Assembly: GCF_022662305.1 (NCBI RefSeq)
Contig: NZ_JAKNQH010000003.1
Coordinates: 369,390 to 433,389 of the forward strand
Direction of reading: 5' to 3'
Length of the DNA stretch: 64,000 nt
Source of the DNA: Sphingomonas sp. BAUL-RG-20F-R05-02
GTDB taxonomy: Bacteria; Pseudomonadota; Alphaproteobacteria; Sphingomonadales; Sphingomonadaceae
How positions within the stretch are numbered: the first letter of the stretch is position 1; every line of letters starts with the position of its first letter. The notes beneath the pieces are model-generated. The model was not told the DNA's origin. It did not search any database and saw only the letters and a program-made list of their open reading frames with translations. This document shows, in pieces, positions 43,383 through 52,950 of this stretch. Made by a program: the position numbers and the translations under genes.

Positions 43383-44285
43383 ATGGTCGAGTCGGGATCG
43401 CGGAATACCGCTTTGACACTGTCGAGCGAACGCGCAGCGGGTACGTTCAGCGGCTATGTCATGCTGGTGGTGCTGTTGGCCGCGGTTGGTGCGGGGTTGT
43501 GGGGCGCCTCGCTGCTGAATGACGCGCCGCGGCTGGGTGGCGGCGTGCTGACGGTGGCGATCGTCGTGTTCCTGTTCGTGTCGTGCGGCTTCTACATGCT
43601 TCAGCCCAACCAGGCGATGGCGATCACGCTGTTCGGATCGTATCAGGGCACCGACCGTAACACGGGTTTACGCTGGCTGTTGCCGTGGCTCGGGCACAAG
43701 AAGGTGTCGGTGCGCGCCAACAACATGATCTCCGAGCGGCTCAAGGTGAACGACCTGCGCGGCAACCCGATCGAGATCGCCGCGCAGGTGGTGTGGCGCG
43801 TGACCGACACCGCGCAGGCGCTGTTCGACATCGACGATTACAAGGCGTTCGTGGTGGTGCAGATCGAGGCGGCGGTGCGCACGATCGGCGCGCGCTACCC
43901 CTATGATGACTATGAGCATCAGGAGATCACCCTGCGCGGCAATCACGATCAGGTCGGCGCGGAATTGCGCGAGGAACTGCTCGCCCGGCTCAAGGTGGCG
44001 GGGATCACAGTGGACGAGTGCGGCTTTACCCATCTCGCCTACGCGCCCGAGATCGCCGGCGCGATGCTCCGGCGGCAGCAGGCACAGGCGGTGGTGGCGG
44101 CGCGGCAGACGCTGGTGGCGGGTGCGGTCGGCATGGTCGAGATGGCGCTGGCGCTGCTCAGCGAGAAAAACGTGGTGGAGCTCGATGACGAGCGGCGCGC
44201 GGCGATGGTGTCCAACCTGATGGTCGTGCTGTGTGGTGAGCGCGATACCCAGCCGGTCGTCAACACCGGTACGCTGTACCAATAG
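43383..44285 (+). CDS. SPFH/band-7 domain membrane protein
   Basis: The protein has 300 aa from the second of two adjacent ATGs, which has the better spacing to GGGAGG. Two hydrophobic segments (about 23-43 and 55-76) anchor it. An SPFH domain follows (FYMLQPNQAMAITLFGSYQGT, VRANNMISERLKVNDLRGNPIEIAAQVVWRVTDTAQALFDIDDYKAFV) and then a helical stretch (AYAPEIAGAMLRRQQAQAVVAARQTLVAGAVGMVEMAL). SPFH proteins form ring-like membrane scaffolds of the prohibitin/stomatin group. Its stop overlaps the GTG of the next gene, so the three genes form one cassette. Confidence 0.87.
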   Translation: MVESGSRNTALTLSSERAAGTFSGYVMLVVLLAAVGAGLWGASLLNDAPRLGGGVLTVAIVVFLFVSCGFYMLQPNQAMAITLFGSYQGTDRNTGLRWLLPWLGHKKVSVRANNMISERLKVNDLRGNPIEIAAQVVWRVTDTAQALFDIDDYKAFVVVQIEAAVRTIGARYPYDDYEHQEITLRGNHDQVGAELREELLARLKVAGITVDECGFTHLAYAPEIAGAMLRRQQAQAVVAARQTLVAGAVGMVEMALALLSEKNVVELDDERRAAMVSNLMVVLCGERDTQPVVNTGTLYQ

Positions 44286-44497
44286 TGGCGAACGCGCCCC
44301 GCAAGGCGTTCCCGTTGCGTCTCGACCCCGCGCTCTACGCTGCGGTCGAGCGGGCGGCGGCGGCCGACCTGCGGAGCGTCAACGCCGAGTTCGAATGCCT
44401 GTTGCGCGAGGCGCTGACGCGGCGGGGGGTAAAGCTCGAGGCGCCCCAACCGGCCCGACGCGGCCGGCCACCCAAGGCGGAGGATGACGATGCTTGA
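44285..44497 (+). CDS. Arc-family ribbon-helix-helix DNA-binding protein
   Basis: The protein has 70 aa with GTG start inside the SPFH stop. RHH fold: strand KAFPLRLDPALYAAVERAAAADLRSVNAEFECLLREAL, then a basic tail with an RRGRPPK AT-hook-like motif. It probably represses its own operon; the palindrome GTGATATCAC before the SPFH gene is the natural candidate site. No toxin gene is seen next to it. Confidence 0.8.
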   Translation: MANAPRKAFPLRLDPALYAAVERAAAADLRSVNAEFECLLREALTRRGVKLEAPQPARRGRPPKAEDDDA

Positions 44498-44762
44498 GGA
44501 TGTGAAGACGCATTTCCGGGCGCGGGAGGGCTATTGGTTCGTGCCCAAGGCGTTCGGCTATGGCGCGACTCCGGTGACGTGGCAGGGCTGGCTGGTGACG
44601 ATCGTGTTCTCGGTCGTGACGATCGCGGCGGTTCGGCTGATGCCGACCCCGGCGGAGCGGATCGTGGTGACGGTCGCGTTGGTCGCGGCGTTCTGCGTGC
44701 TGGTGGCGCGAAAGACCGATGGCGGCTTGCGCTGGCGCTGGGGCTTTCGCGACGACCGTTGA
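44490..44762 (+). CDS. Small inner-membrane protein of the SPFH cassette
   Basis: The protein has 90 aa from the ATG at 44490 (GGAGG 6 bases before), overlapping the preceding gene's end; another ATG is at 44484. Two membrane segments (about 33-49 and 57-75) and a basic, Trp-rich end (LRWRWGFRDD). A short aromatic N-terminal motif (REGYWFVPKAFGYGATP) looks conserved-type. Function unknown. Confidence 0.7.
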   Translation: MLEDVKTHFRAREGYWFVPKAFGYGATPVTWQGWLVTIVFSVVTIAAVRLMPTPAERIVVTVALVAAFCVLVARKTDGGLRWRWGFRDDR

Positions 44763-44765
44763 AGC

Positions 44766-45638
44766 TTAGCCGAGCGCCTTGTCGAGCAGCTTCGCCAGCC
44801 GCAGGCCGCCGCGTTCCACTTCGAGGCGGGCGATCGGCACGAGCCTCTCAATGTCGTCCTCGCTCAGCGTGACGCGCGGCGGCGTGGGGGCGCAGGCGTC
44901 GCCATGCAGGGCGCTTTCATAGACCGTATCGTGCGCGACCTGCCAGCTCTCGCGGCTCCAGTCGGTCACGGTGCCGGCGGCGATCCGCGCGCGCACGGCG
45001 GCAGGGTAACGTCGCACCAGCGTAGGGCCGGTGGTGATCGCGCGCTCGGCGAGGTAACCGTCCCAGACCGAGTGGAGGTTGAGGCGCGGGCTGATGAGCG
45101 TGCCGTACGTGGCTTTCACGTCGTTGCCACCCTTGTCGCCCTTTTCACCGGCATGGAGCGGCTGGTGGAGATCGCCGGTGAAATGGATCAGGAACACCAG
45201 CGCCAGCACCTTGTCCTTCATCGGAGCGTGGCGGTCACGCAGCGTTTTCACGTCGCGTTCGATCTGCGCGGAGACGCAATTCCCGTCCTTGCAGGCCTCG
45301 GTCAGGCTGAACGGCGCGCAGACGTTCACGTCTTGGAAGTGCCATGTGTAGGCGTAGCCGAAGCGCGGTTTGCCGTCGGCACCTTTCAGCGGCTTGACGC
45401 AATCCGCCCAAGTGCTTGCGCCTTCGATGGTTGATGCCTTGCACTCGGGCGTGTCGAGCAGATCGGCATGGGCGAGCAGGCGGCGTACGCCCGCGCGCGC
45501 CTTCGGACTGGCGTTGGCGTAGCCGATCTTTGCGATCGTCTCGTGACCGAACTCCCAATAGGCACTGGCAGGGGCGGCGACGCTGACGAGCGCGGCGGCG
45601 GCGAGGAACGCGACAGGACGAATCATGGCTCGCGCCAT
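44766..45638 (-). CDS. S1/P1-type nuclease
   Basis: The protein has 290 aa from the ATG at 45638; the ATG at 45626 is also possible. A signal peptide ends at PASA. Zinc-site pattern: YWEFGHETIA, ADLLDTPECK, TWADCVK, WHFQDVN, HFTGDLHQPLHAGEKGDKGGND and NLHSVWDG. These enzymes cut single-stranded DNA and RNA with three zinc ions in the periplasm or outside. In this family the N-terminal Trp of the mature chain is a zinc ligand; here a Tyr precedes it, so the true cleavage site is uncertain. Confidence 0.9.
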   Translation of the reverse strand: MARAMIRPVAFLAAAALVSVAAPASAYWEFGHETIAKIGYANASPKARAGVRRLLAHADLLDTPECKASTIEGASTWADCVKPLKGADGKPRFGYAYTWHFQDVNVCAPFSLTEACKDGNCVSAQIERDVKTLRDRHAPMKDKVLALVFLIHFTGDLHQPLHAGEKGDKGGNDVKATYGTLISPRLNLHSVWDGYLAERAITTGPTLVRRYPAAVRARIAAGTVTDWSRESWQVAHDTVYESALHGDACAPTPPRVTLSEDDIERLVPIARLEVERGGLRLAKLLDKALG

Positions 45639-45670
45639 ACCCGCTGCGGTGTGCGGGTGAAAGCGCGCGG

Positions 45671-46588
45671 TCACTCGTCGGCGTAGATCGCGACCTCCAC
45701 GGGCGTGCCGTCGCTGATGCGGCCACGGTACATCCCCTTGGTGGCGAGGCTCCAGATCGGCGCGCCAGCGCGCGGCATGACGATGATGCCGCCGGTGCCA
45801 CCCATCGCGACGATCTCGGCGAGGACGCCGCGCGTTGCCGTCGCCGCATCCTCGCCGCCCAGGCGGATGCGCGCGGCGATCTCATGGCCGCAGGCGGTGC
45901 GGATGAAATACTCGCCCGAGCCGGTGGCGGAGACGGCGCAGGCGCGGTCATCGGCATAGGTGCCCGCGCCGATCAGCGGCGAATCGCCGATTCGGCCCCA
46001 GCGTTTGCCGGTGACGCCGCCGGTCGAGGTGGCGGCGGCGAGGTGGCCGTGAACGTCGCGCGCGACCGCGCCGACCGTGCCGAACTTCATCTCGACATCG
46101 AACGCGCCGCCCTTCGCCGCACGCATGATGGCGAGTTGCTCGCGGCGTTCGGGCAGGACCAACCAGTCTTGCGTCGCCGGCTCGATTCCGTGCTCCAGCG
46201 CGAACGCTTCCGCGCCGGCGCCACCGAGCAGGACATGCGGGCTGTGCTCCATTACCGTGCGCGCCAGGGTGACCGGGTGGCGGGTCGCGGTAACGCCGGC
46301 GACCGCCCCGGCCGCACGGGTCGCGCCATGCATGATCGCGGCATCGAGTTCGGCAACGCCCTCGTAGCTGAGCGCCGCGCCGCGCCCGGCATTGAAGTGC
46401 GGATCGTCCTCCAGCACCTTGACCGCCGCCTCAACCGCGTCGAGCGCCGCGCCGCCGGCGGCCAGCACGGTTTCGCCAGCCCGCAATGCCTCGGCCAAGG
46501 CGGCGCGCGCACCGGTATCGGTCGCGCGCGGGAGATGCTCGCGCGTCATGCCGCCCGCGCCGCCATGAATCGCCAGTGCCCAGCTCAT
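45671..46588 (-). CDS. Isoaspartyl peptidase / L-asparaginase (Ntn hydrolase)
   Basis: The protein has 305 aa; the ATG at 46588 overlaps the acyltransferase stop (ATGA). N-terminal LAIHGGAGG, VLEDDPHFNAGRGAALSYEG, then the self-cleavage site FG-T171 in FGTVGAVARDVHGHLAAATSTGG, with T171 as nucleophile, and RIGDSPLIGAGTYAD. It removes isoaspartyl residues from peptides and can split asparagine. It is cytosolic as no signal peptide is present. Confidence 0.92.
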   Translation of the reverse strand: MSWALAIHGGAGGMTREHLPRATDTGARAALAEALRAGETVLAAGGAALDAVEAAVKVLEDDPHFNAGRGAALSYEGVAELDAAIMHGATRAAGAVAGVTATRHPVTLARTVMEHSPHVLLGGAGAEAFALEHGIEPATQDWLVLPERREQLAIMRAAKGGAFDVEMKFGTVGAVARDVHGHLAAATSTGGVTGKRWGRIGDSPLIGAGTYADDRACAVSATGSGEYFIRTACGHEIAARIRLGGEDAATATRGVLAEIVAMGGTGGIIVMPRAGAPIWSLATKGMYRGRISDGTPVEVAIYADE

Positions 46589-47721
46589 ATCGTCGCCCCC
46601 TTGACGCGCCGCTTCAGCCCGATCAACGGCCGCAGCCAGCCGACCTCGCGCCCGATCAGATAGAATGCCCAGCATCCAGCCACCGTGGCCGGGACCAGCA
46701 CCGCGAACTCGACCAGCGGGGCGGCGTGGAGCGGCAGCAGCCAGTATTCGACCAGCACGATGATGGTCTGGTGGACGATGTAGAATGGGAACACCGCCTC
46801 GGTGAGGGTGCGGCGCCACGGCGTGTCGCTGTTCCAATAGCGGTCGGCGATGCCGATCAGCGCGATCACCGAACACCAGCCCTGCACCACCCGCGCGGTG
46901 GCGAAGGTGACACCCCACGGGTGCGCGGGCATAGTGTTGCCGGGCCAGCGCCACTCAATCGCGGCAACCACGGCATAGGCGAGCAGCGCAACCACGCCCG
47001 CCGGTTTCCACCACCGCCCGATCGTCGCCATCGCAGCTTCCGAGCGGGCGAGCGCGAAACCGAACAGGAAGCCGGGGAAGTAATGCAGGTGCGCGACGCT
47101 GTCGTGGAGCGGATCATGCGTCTCGCGCGCGCCGGGCAGCAGCATGTCGACGGCGAGCAGCCACGCGATCGGCACGATGACGATCAGCACCGTGCCGAAG
47201 ACCCAGTCGAACGCCCGCTGCGCCCGCAGCCAGCCGCCAAGCGCGATCATCACCGTCAGCGCGAGCGTGTAGCACCACAGATACCCGACGAACCACAGAT
47301 GCTGCCACGTCGGCAACCCGATGCCGTGCAGGCGGTGGAAGCCGAAATAGTCGTGCAGCCAGAACCAGCCGAAATCGTGTGGGTAATGGTATTTGACGGC
47401 CAATTCGATCCACGGCTGCACCGGCACCACTGCCACTACGCCGAAGATCAGCGGGATCAGCAGCCGCGTGCTGCGGGTCGCCATGAAGTGGCCGAGCTTC
47501 GTGCCTTTCGACAGCAACGCGCGGCTGGCGTAGCCGGAAATCACGAACAGCAGCATGAGCCGCCAGCTGTTCGCCGCCATCATCGGAATCGCCACCCAGG
47601 GGATCGGGTGCGCGGTCTTCACGTGGAAATCCCACGGCACGAACACCATGCCGATATGGTAGAGGATCAGCAGCGCGAAGGCGCCGATCCGCAGCCAGTC
47701 CATGCCGTGATGCCGTTCCAT
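46585..47721 (-). CDS. Acyltransferase family 3 (OpgC/OafA-like) membrane protein
   Basis: The protein has 378 aa with about ten membrane segments. The N-terminal HGMDWLRIGAFALLILYHIGMVF is the acyltransferase-3 signature (RxxAxxxxxxxH), followed by LFVISGYASRALL and HLWFVGYLWCYTLAL. Members move acyl groups onto sugars of glucans, O-antigen or exopolysaccharide. Coupled to the isoaspartyl peptidase gene by overlap. Confidence 0.88.
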   Translation of the reverse strand: MERHHGMDWLRIGAFALLILYHIGMVFVPWDFHVKTAHPIPWVAIPMMAANSWRLMLLFVISGYASRALLSKGTKLGHFMATRSTRLLIPLIFGVVAVVPVQPWIELAVKYHYPHDFGWFWLHDYFGFHRLHGIGLPTWQHLWFVGYLWCYTLALTVMIALGGWLRAQRAFDWVFGTVLIVIVPIAWLLAVDMLLPGARETHDPLHDSVAHLHYFPGFLFGFALARSEAAMATIGRWWKPAGVVALLAYAVVAAIEWRWPGNTMPAHPWGVTFATARVVQGWCSVIALIGIADRYWNSDTPWRRTLTEAVFPFYIVHQTIIVLVEYWLLPLHAAPLVEFAVLVPATVAGCWAFYLIGREVGWLRPLIGLKRRVKGATI

Positions 47722-47852
47722 CGCCGCTCTCTATGGCCGCGTGGGCGTGAGCGCCACCCCCGCAAATGTAACAGAAGTGTGCTTACGCGGGCGGGCTACG
47801 CCATGCTACGGCGCGGCAAGCGCGGTGGGGCGTGCGGCAAGACGGGGCACGG

Positions 47853-48986
47853 ATGCGGTTCAGGCAGGCTATGGCGGTGTGCGGTGCAGGGCTGCTGGTG
47901 ATGTTCGGCGCCGGCGAGGCGCGCCCGCAGTTCTTCGGCGCGTTCGGCAGTTCGACCGACAGCCAGCCGCCGGCCGTACCGTTCGATCCCGCGCGCACGC
48001 CGCCAGCACCCGATTACGCGGAGCGTTCCGAATGGGTGTCGCTGCCCGACATGCACGATCCGGCCGACGATGGCCCGGCCGGCGTCCGAAAGGTCGATCA
48101 GCGCCGCGCGAAGGTGGCGGTGTTCTTCCTCTACCCGACCGTATTCACCAGCGGCGAGCAGTGGAATGCCAGCACGCACGATGCCGATCTCAACGCGCGC
48201 GTCGCCGGCACCACGATCCGTGATCAGGCGAGCGTGTTCAACGGCTGCTGCGCGATCTATGCGCCGCGCTACCGGCAGATGACGCTTGGCGGCTACGTGC
48301 GGTGGAGCGAGAGCAGCGTGCGCGCGACCGAGGTCGCCTATTCCGACGTAGCGCGCGCGTTCCGGCAGTTCCTGGTGTGGAATCGGGGACGGCCTTTCAT
48401 CCTTGCCGGGCACAGCCAGGGTTCGCGGCTCGGGCGGCTGCTGATCGAGCGCGAGATCGACGGGCGGCCGGTGGCGCGGCAGATGATCGCGGCATATCTG
48501 ATCGGTGCCTGGATCGAGCGCGACTGGTTTCGTGCGCTTCGCACGACCCGGCCCTGCCAGCATGCCGACGATACCGGCTGCGTGATCGCGTGGTCGAGTT
48601 ATGCCGAGGGGCACAATGCCTCGCGCCAGCGCGTGTTCGTGGCCGAGCAATCCGGCTTCCCGACAGACGCGCTCAGGCGACCGCACTATTGCATCAATCC
48701 GCTCGACTGGTCGACCGGGGACGCGTGGGCGCCGGCGCGGCTCGACAGGGGCGGGTGGCTGCACGGGTCTGCGGCGCTGCCCCGCGCGGTCGAACCGGGG
48801 CTGGTCGCGGCGCGCTGCGATGACGGCGCACTGTACGTGACGGCACCGAGCCGCGCGTTCGTCGACATGATGATCCCGATCGGCAATTATCATAAGGTCG
48901 ATTACAACCTTGCCTATATGAACCTGCGCGAGAATGCGGAGCTGCGCGCAAAGACGTTCCTGCGGCGGGGCGTGCGCGCTTCCTGA
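47853..48986 (+). CDS. DUF3089 protein, lipase-like alpha/beta hydrolase
   Basis: The protein has 377 aa from the ATG at 47853; a GTG at 47832 is an alternative. Signal peptide [23 protein letters not shown]. The DUF3089 landmarks [29 protein letters not shown] and the serine elbow [16 protein letters not shown] are visible. Function in the family is poorly known; a serine esterase is inferred. Confidence 0.85.
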   Translation: MRFRQAMAVCGAGLLVMFGAGEARPQFFGAFGSSTDSQPPAVPFDPARTPPAPDYAERSEWVSLPDMHDPADDGPAGVRKVDQRRAKVAVFFLYPTVFTSGEQWNASTHDADLNARVAGTTIRDQASVFNGCCAIYAPRYRQMTLGGYVRWSESSVRATEVAYSDVARAFRQFLVWNRGRPFILAGHSQGSRLGRLLIEREIDGRPVARQMIAAYLIGAWIERDWFRALRTTRPCQHADDTGCVIAWSSYAEGHNASRQRVFVAEQSGFPTDALRRPHYCINPLDWSTGDAWAPARLDRGGWLHGSAALPRAVEPGLVAARCDDGALYVTAPSRAFVDMMIPIGNYHKVDYNLAYMNLRENAELRAKTFLRRGVRAS

Positions 48987-49078
48987 ACCTTCAGCCTTCT
49001 AGAAAGGGGGAAGGGGAGAGGTTCACCTTCGCCGCACAAAGCGCTATATGCGCCGGCGAACCCACAAGGAATCTCCCC

Positions 49079-50203
49079 ATGTCCCTTCGTCCGTGGCGCG
49101 ATATCGTCCGTCGTCAGAGCCGCCAGATCATGGTCGGCAACGTTCCCGTCGGCGGCGATGCGCCGGTGACGGTGCAGACGATGACCAACACGCCGACCGA
49201 AGATATCAAGGCGACGGTCGACCAGATCCGCCGCTGCGAGGAGGCCGGGGTCGACATCATCCGCGTGTCCTGCCCCGACGTGGAGAGCACGACCGCGCTG
49301 AAACAGATCGTGCGCGCTGCCCACGTGCCGATCGTCGCGGACATCCACTTTCACTACAAGCGCGCGCTGGAAGCGGCCGACGCGGGGGCGGCCTGCCTGC
49401 GCATCAACCCCGGCAACATCGGCTCGGCGGAACGTGTCAAGGAAGTCGTCAACGCCGCCAAGGCGAACGGCTGCGCGATCCGCATCGGCGTGAACGGCGG
49501 TAGTCTTGAAAAGCATCTGCTCGAGAAATACGGCGAGCCTTGCCCGGACGCTTTGGTCGAATCCGCGCTCGACCATATCAAGCTGCTCCAGGATCACGAT
49601 TTCCACGAATATAAAGTGGCGGTGAAGGCGTCCGACCTGTTCCTCGCGGTCGCCGCCTATCAGCAGCTCGCCGAGGCGGTGGATTGCCCATTGCACCTCG
49701 GCATCACCGAGGCGGGCGGGTTCGTCGGCGGGACGGTGAAGTCTGCGATCGGGATCGGTTCGCTGCTGTGGTACGGCATCGGCGACACGCTGCGCGTTTC
49801 GCTGTCGGCGGAGCCCGAGGAGGAAGTCCGCGTCGGGTTCGAGATCCTGAAAGCACTCGGCATTCGCAACCGCGGCGTGCGCGTGGTGTCGTGCCCGTCG
49901 TGCGCGCGGCAGGGCTTCGACGTGATCCGTACCGTCGAGGCGCTCGAATCGCGGCTCCAGCATATCCGCACGCCGCTTTCGCTGTCGGTGCTCGGCTGCG
50001 TGGTCAACGGCCCCGGCGAAGCACGCGAAACCGATATCGGCCTGACCGGCGGCGGCAACGGCAAGCACATGGTGTATCTGTCGGGCGTCACCGCGCACAC
50101 GATCGGCGACGACGAGATGCTCGACCATATCGTCAAGCTGGTCGAAGCCAAGGCGGCGGAGATGGAAGCGGCGGCGGTGCCGGAGGCGGTGGCGGCGGAA
50201 TAA
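49079..50203 (+). CDS. ispG: IspG, (E)-4-hydroxy-3-methylbut-2-enyl-diphosphate synthase
   Basis: The protein has 374 aa with AAGGAA before the [68 protein letters not shown] and the [4Fe-4S] ligands in [11 protein letters not shown] and [17 protein letters not shown]. It makes HMBPP in the MEP isoprenoid pathway. It ends with an Ala/Glu-rich tail. A single-gene unit. Confidence 0.96.
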   Translation: MSLRPWRDIVRRQSRQIMVGNVPVGGDAPVTVQTMTNTPTEDIKATVDQIRRCEEAGVDIIRVSCPDVESTTALKQIVRAAHVPIVADIHFHYKRALEAADAGAACLRINPGNIGSAERVKEVVNAAKANGCAIRIGVNGGSLEKHLLEKYGEPCPDALVESALDHIKLLQDHDFHEYKVAVKASDLFLAVAAYQQLAEAVDCPLHLGITEAGGFVGGTVKSAIGIGSLLWYGIGDTLRVSLSAEPEEEVRVGFEILKALGIRNRGVRVVSCPSCARQGFDVIRTVEALESRLQHIRTPLSLSVLGCVVNGPGEARETDIGLTGGGNGKHMVYLSGVTAHTIGDDEMLDHIVKLVEAKAAEMEAAAVPEAVAAE

Positions 50204-50268
50204 GCGCGCTCCTGCATTAACTATCCCCGTCAACGCGCCCGCAAGCGCCACACATTAGCGTCGCGCAT

Positions 50269-50751
50269 ATGAAGCTCGCGTTCGCCATCGTCACCGTCGC
50301 GGGCATCGCGATCGGGCTTGCCCTGCCGGCCGCGAAGCGTGCCCCGGCGGTGGCGGCAACCGCTCCCGCTGCGCCGGCCGAGGCCACGCCCGTGCCGACC
50401 GTGATCGATCGCGCGCCGAGCGGGCATTTCCTGACGGTCGCCAACGTCAACGACGAACCGATCCGCTTCGTTGTCGATACGGGTGCCGACACCGTGGCGT
50501 TGACGCAGGACGATGCTCGGCGGGCGCACATCGCCTTCGACCCGGCGCACTTCGAGGTGATCGGTCGCGGTGCGTCCGGCCCGGTGCGCGGGCAGGCGGT
50601 GCGGATCGCCGGCATCGATCTCGACGGCAAACGCGCGAGCGACATCAGCGGCGTGGTGTTGGCGGAAAGCGACGTCTCGTTGCTCGGGCAGAGCTATCTG
50701 CGGCATATGAGCACCGTCAGCATCAGCGGCGATACGATGCGGATCGACTGA
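50269..50751 (+). CDS. Retropepsin-like aspartic protease (clan AA), exported
   Basis: The protein has 160 aa with an N-terminal hydrophobic anchor or signal (LAFAIVTVAGIAIGLALPA). The catalytic motif is FVVDTGADTVALTQDDA, with one DTG per chain as in homodimeric retropepsins, and the flap-like GQAVRIAGIDLDGKRA and LLGQSYLRHM follow. TIGR02281-type periplasmic proteases of alphaproteobacteria are poorly studied. Confidence 0.85.
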   Translation: MKLAFAIVTVAGIAIGLALPAAKRAPAVAATAPAAPAEATPVPTVIDRAPSGHFLTVANVNDEPIRFVVDTGADTVALTQDDARRAHIAFDPAHFEVIGRGASGPVRGQAVRIAGIDLDGKRASDISGVVLAESDVSLLGQSYLRHMSTVSISGDTMRID

Positions 50752-50837
50752 TCCACTGGTCTTATCCGCCGGACGCACCATTGCCGGGCGTCTTTGTCGC
50801 AGACGGAACGCCGCCCGCACGCTAGAGCGTGCGCGTA

Positions 50838-51728
50838 ATGCGCCCCGCTTCGCCTGTCATGCCTTTTGCCGTTGCGACCGTCGGTATCGCTGTGTTCTCG
50901 ACGATGGACGCGGTGATGAAGGGGCTTTCGCTTGCGATCGGCGCCTATGATGCGATCCTGTGGCGCAGCGTGGCGGGAACGGTCATCACCGGGACGATCT
51001 TCATCGCGACGCGCACCCGCTGGCCGGCACCCGCGGTGTTGCGGGTCCATCTGCTGCGCGGCTGCATCTCGGGTACGATGACGATCCTGTTCTTCTGGGG
51101 TCTGGCGCGCGTGCCGATGGCGCAGGCGGTGTCGCTGACGTTCGTCGCACCGCTGGCCGCGATGCTGCTCGCGGCGATCGTGCTGAAGGAGCGGATCGGG
51201 CGGGGCGCGCTGATCGGCTCGGGCATCGCCGTCGCCGGCGTCGGCGTGATCTTCGCCGGACAGGCGCGCGCGGACTTGGGGGCGGAGGCGGCGCTCGGCT
51301 CGCTGGCGGTGCTGGGTTCAGCATTGTGCTATGCGTGGAACATCGTCCTGATGCGGCAGCAGGCGCAGGTCGCCCGCCCGGTCGAAATCGCGTTCTTCCA
51401 GACCGCCATCGTCGCCGCGATCATGCTGGCCGTGGCGCCGGTCTTCGCCACGCTACCGGCGCCTGCGCACTGGCTGGCGCTGGTCGGTGCGGCGATGCTG
51501 GCGACGACATCGCTGATGTTGCTGTCCTGGGCCTATGCGCGTGGCCGGGCGAGCGAGCTTGCGCCGAGTGAATATACCGCGTTCATCTGGGCGTCGCTGC
51601 TTGGCTGGCTGGTGTTTTCGGAAACGCTGTCGCCGTTTACGCTGGCCGGCGCGGCGCTCATCATCTGCGGGTGTCTGGCCGGGTTGCGCGTCCGTGCGCC
51701 GGTGGCCGTGCTGGAGACTGCCTTGTGA
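50838..51728 (+). CDS. DMT-family transporter (two EamA domains)
   Basis: The protein has 296 aa with about ten membrane segments in two repeated EamA units (FSTMDAVMKGLSLAIGAYDAILWRSVAG and LAVLGSALCYAWNIVLMRQQAQVARPVE). Likely an exporter of small metabolites. Its stop overlaps the GTG of the next gene. Confidence 0.87.
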   Translation: MRPASPVMPFAVATVGIAVFSTMDAVMKGLSLAIGAYDAILWRSVAGTVITGTIFIATRTRWPAPAVLRVHLLRGCISGTMTILFFWGLARVPMAQAVSLTFVAPLAAMLLAAIVLKERIGRGALIGSGIAVAGVGVIFAGQARADLGAEAALGSLAVLGSALCYAWNIVLMRQQAQVARPVEIAFFQTAIVAAIMLAVAPVFATLPAPAHWLALVGAAMLATTSLMLLSWAYARGRASELAPSEYTAFIWASLLGWLVFSETLSPFTLAGAALIICGCLAGLRVRAPVAVLETAL

Positions 51729-52204
51729 CCTTGACGATCCGCTTCGCACGCGCTGACGACGTGCCGACCATCATGAGCTTCGTCCACGAACTGGCGGCGT
51801 TCGAGAGGGCGCCCGACGCCGTGGTGTCGACCGAGGCGCTGATGCACGCGGCGCTGTTCGGCGCGCAGCCGGCGGCCGAGGCGTTGATCGCGGAGGTCGA
51901 CGGCGTTCGCGTCGGCATGGCGGTGTTCTACCACACCTTCTCGACGTGGACCGGGCGGCGCGGCATCTGGCTCGACGATCTCTACATCACGCCGGCCGCA
52001 CGCGGCGCCGGGGCGGGATCGGCGTTGCTGCGGCATCTCGCCGGCGTGGCGGTGGAGCGTGGCTGCGCACGGTTTGAATGGTGGGTGCTCGACTGGAACA
52101 CGCCCGCTGTCGAACTATACCGCCGGATCGGTGCGGAGGCGATGGATGCGTGGACCGTCCAGCGGCTGTCCGGAACTGCGCTGACGGGGCTGGCGGAACG
52201 CTGA
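51725..52204 (+). CDS. GNAT-family N-acetyltransferase
   Basis: The protein has 159 aa from a GTG that overlaps the transporter stop. N-terminal IRFARADDVPTIMSFVHELAAFER, acetyl-CoA site LYITPAARGAGAGSALLRHLA and LDWNTPAVELYRRIGAEAMDAWTVQRL match the spermidine/diamine-acetyltransferase-like (SAT1) group. The amine substrate cannot be named. Confidence 0.88.
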   Translation: MTLTIRFARADDVPTIMSFVHELAAFERAPDAVVSTEALMHAALFGAQPAAEALIAEVDGVRVGMAVFYHTFSTWTGRRGIWLDDLYITPAARGAGAGSALLRHLAGVAVERGCARFEWWVLDWNTPAVELYRRIGAEAMDAWTVQRLSGTALTGLAER

Positions 52205-52325
52205 TAGCGGTCGGCGAGTGGTTGGCGGAGGTATGCGCGCCGCGATCGGTCGCTGGGCGGCGCTGCGATGTAATCGCGATGCGGTAGCGTTGGCGATCCT
52301 TGCCGACGATGCCTGAGGGTTAAAG

Positions 52326-52354
52326 GCGTGTCCCACGGCACGTGGAACACGCCC
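52326..52354. terminator. Hairpin between convergent GNAT and ppa genes
   Basis: GGCGTGT-c-CCAC pairs with GTGG-a-ACACGCC around GGCAC (11 pairs, one mismatch). Suitable for stopping both transcripts. Confidence 0.5.
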
Positions 52355-52362
52355 TCACGTCA

Positions 52363-52914
52363 TCAAACCGCGTGCGGTTCCTTGCCCGACTGCTTGTAAC
52401 GTTCGATCGATTCCATCACGATGCGCTTGGCATCGTCGGCGCCGAGCCACTTGCCGACGCGGACCCACTTCTTCTTCTCCAAATCCTTGTAGTGGGTGAA
52501 GAAGTGTTCGATCTGCTGCATGACGATCTCGGGGAGGTCGCTTCCCTCGCCGATGTTGCTGTAATAGGGGAAGGTCGTGTCGACCGGCACGGTCAGCAGC
52601 TTCTCGTCGCCGCCGGCTTCGTCTTCCAGGTTCAGCACCGCGATCGGGCGCACGCGCACCACGCAGCCCGGGATGAACGGCGAACGTGCCACCACCAACG
52701 CGTCGAGCGGGTCGCCATCGGGCGACAGCGTGTGCGGGATGAAGCCGTAGTTCGCCGGGTAGCGCATCGGCGTGTGCAGGATGCGATCGACGAACAGTGC
52801 GCCGCTCGCCTTGTCGAACTCATACTTCACCGGCTCACCGCCGACGGGAACCTCGATAATGACGTTGAGGTCTTCCGGCGGGTTCTTGCCGGTGGGAATC
52901 ATGTCGATCCGCAT
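52363..52914 (-). CDS. ppa: Inorganic pyrophosphatase (family I)
   Basis: The protein has 183 aa with AGGATAGC before the ATG. LNVIIEVPVGGEPVKYEFDK, the metal-binding DGDPLDALVV and GEGSDLPEIV, and the catalytic Lys/Tyr context HFFTHYKDLEKKKWVRV. It splits pyrophosphate to two phosphates and pulls biosynthesis forward. Confidence 0.97.
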   Translation of the reverse strand: MRIDMIPTGKNPPEDLNVIIEVPVGGEPVKYEFDKASGALFVDRILHTPMRYPANYGFIPHTLSPDGDPLDALVVARSPFIPGCVVRVRPIAVLNLEDEAGGDEKLLTVPVDTTFPYYSNIGEGSDLPEIVMQQIEHFFTHYKDLEKKKWVRVGKWLGADDAKRIVMESIERYKQSGKEPHAV

Positions 52915-52950
52915 TCTGCTATCCTGTCCTGAGGTGTCTGTGGCAGCCCG

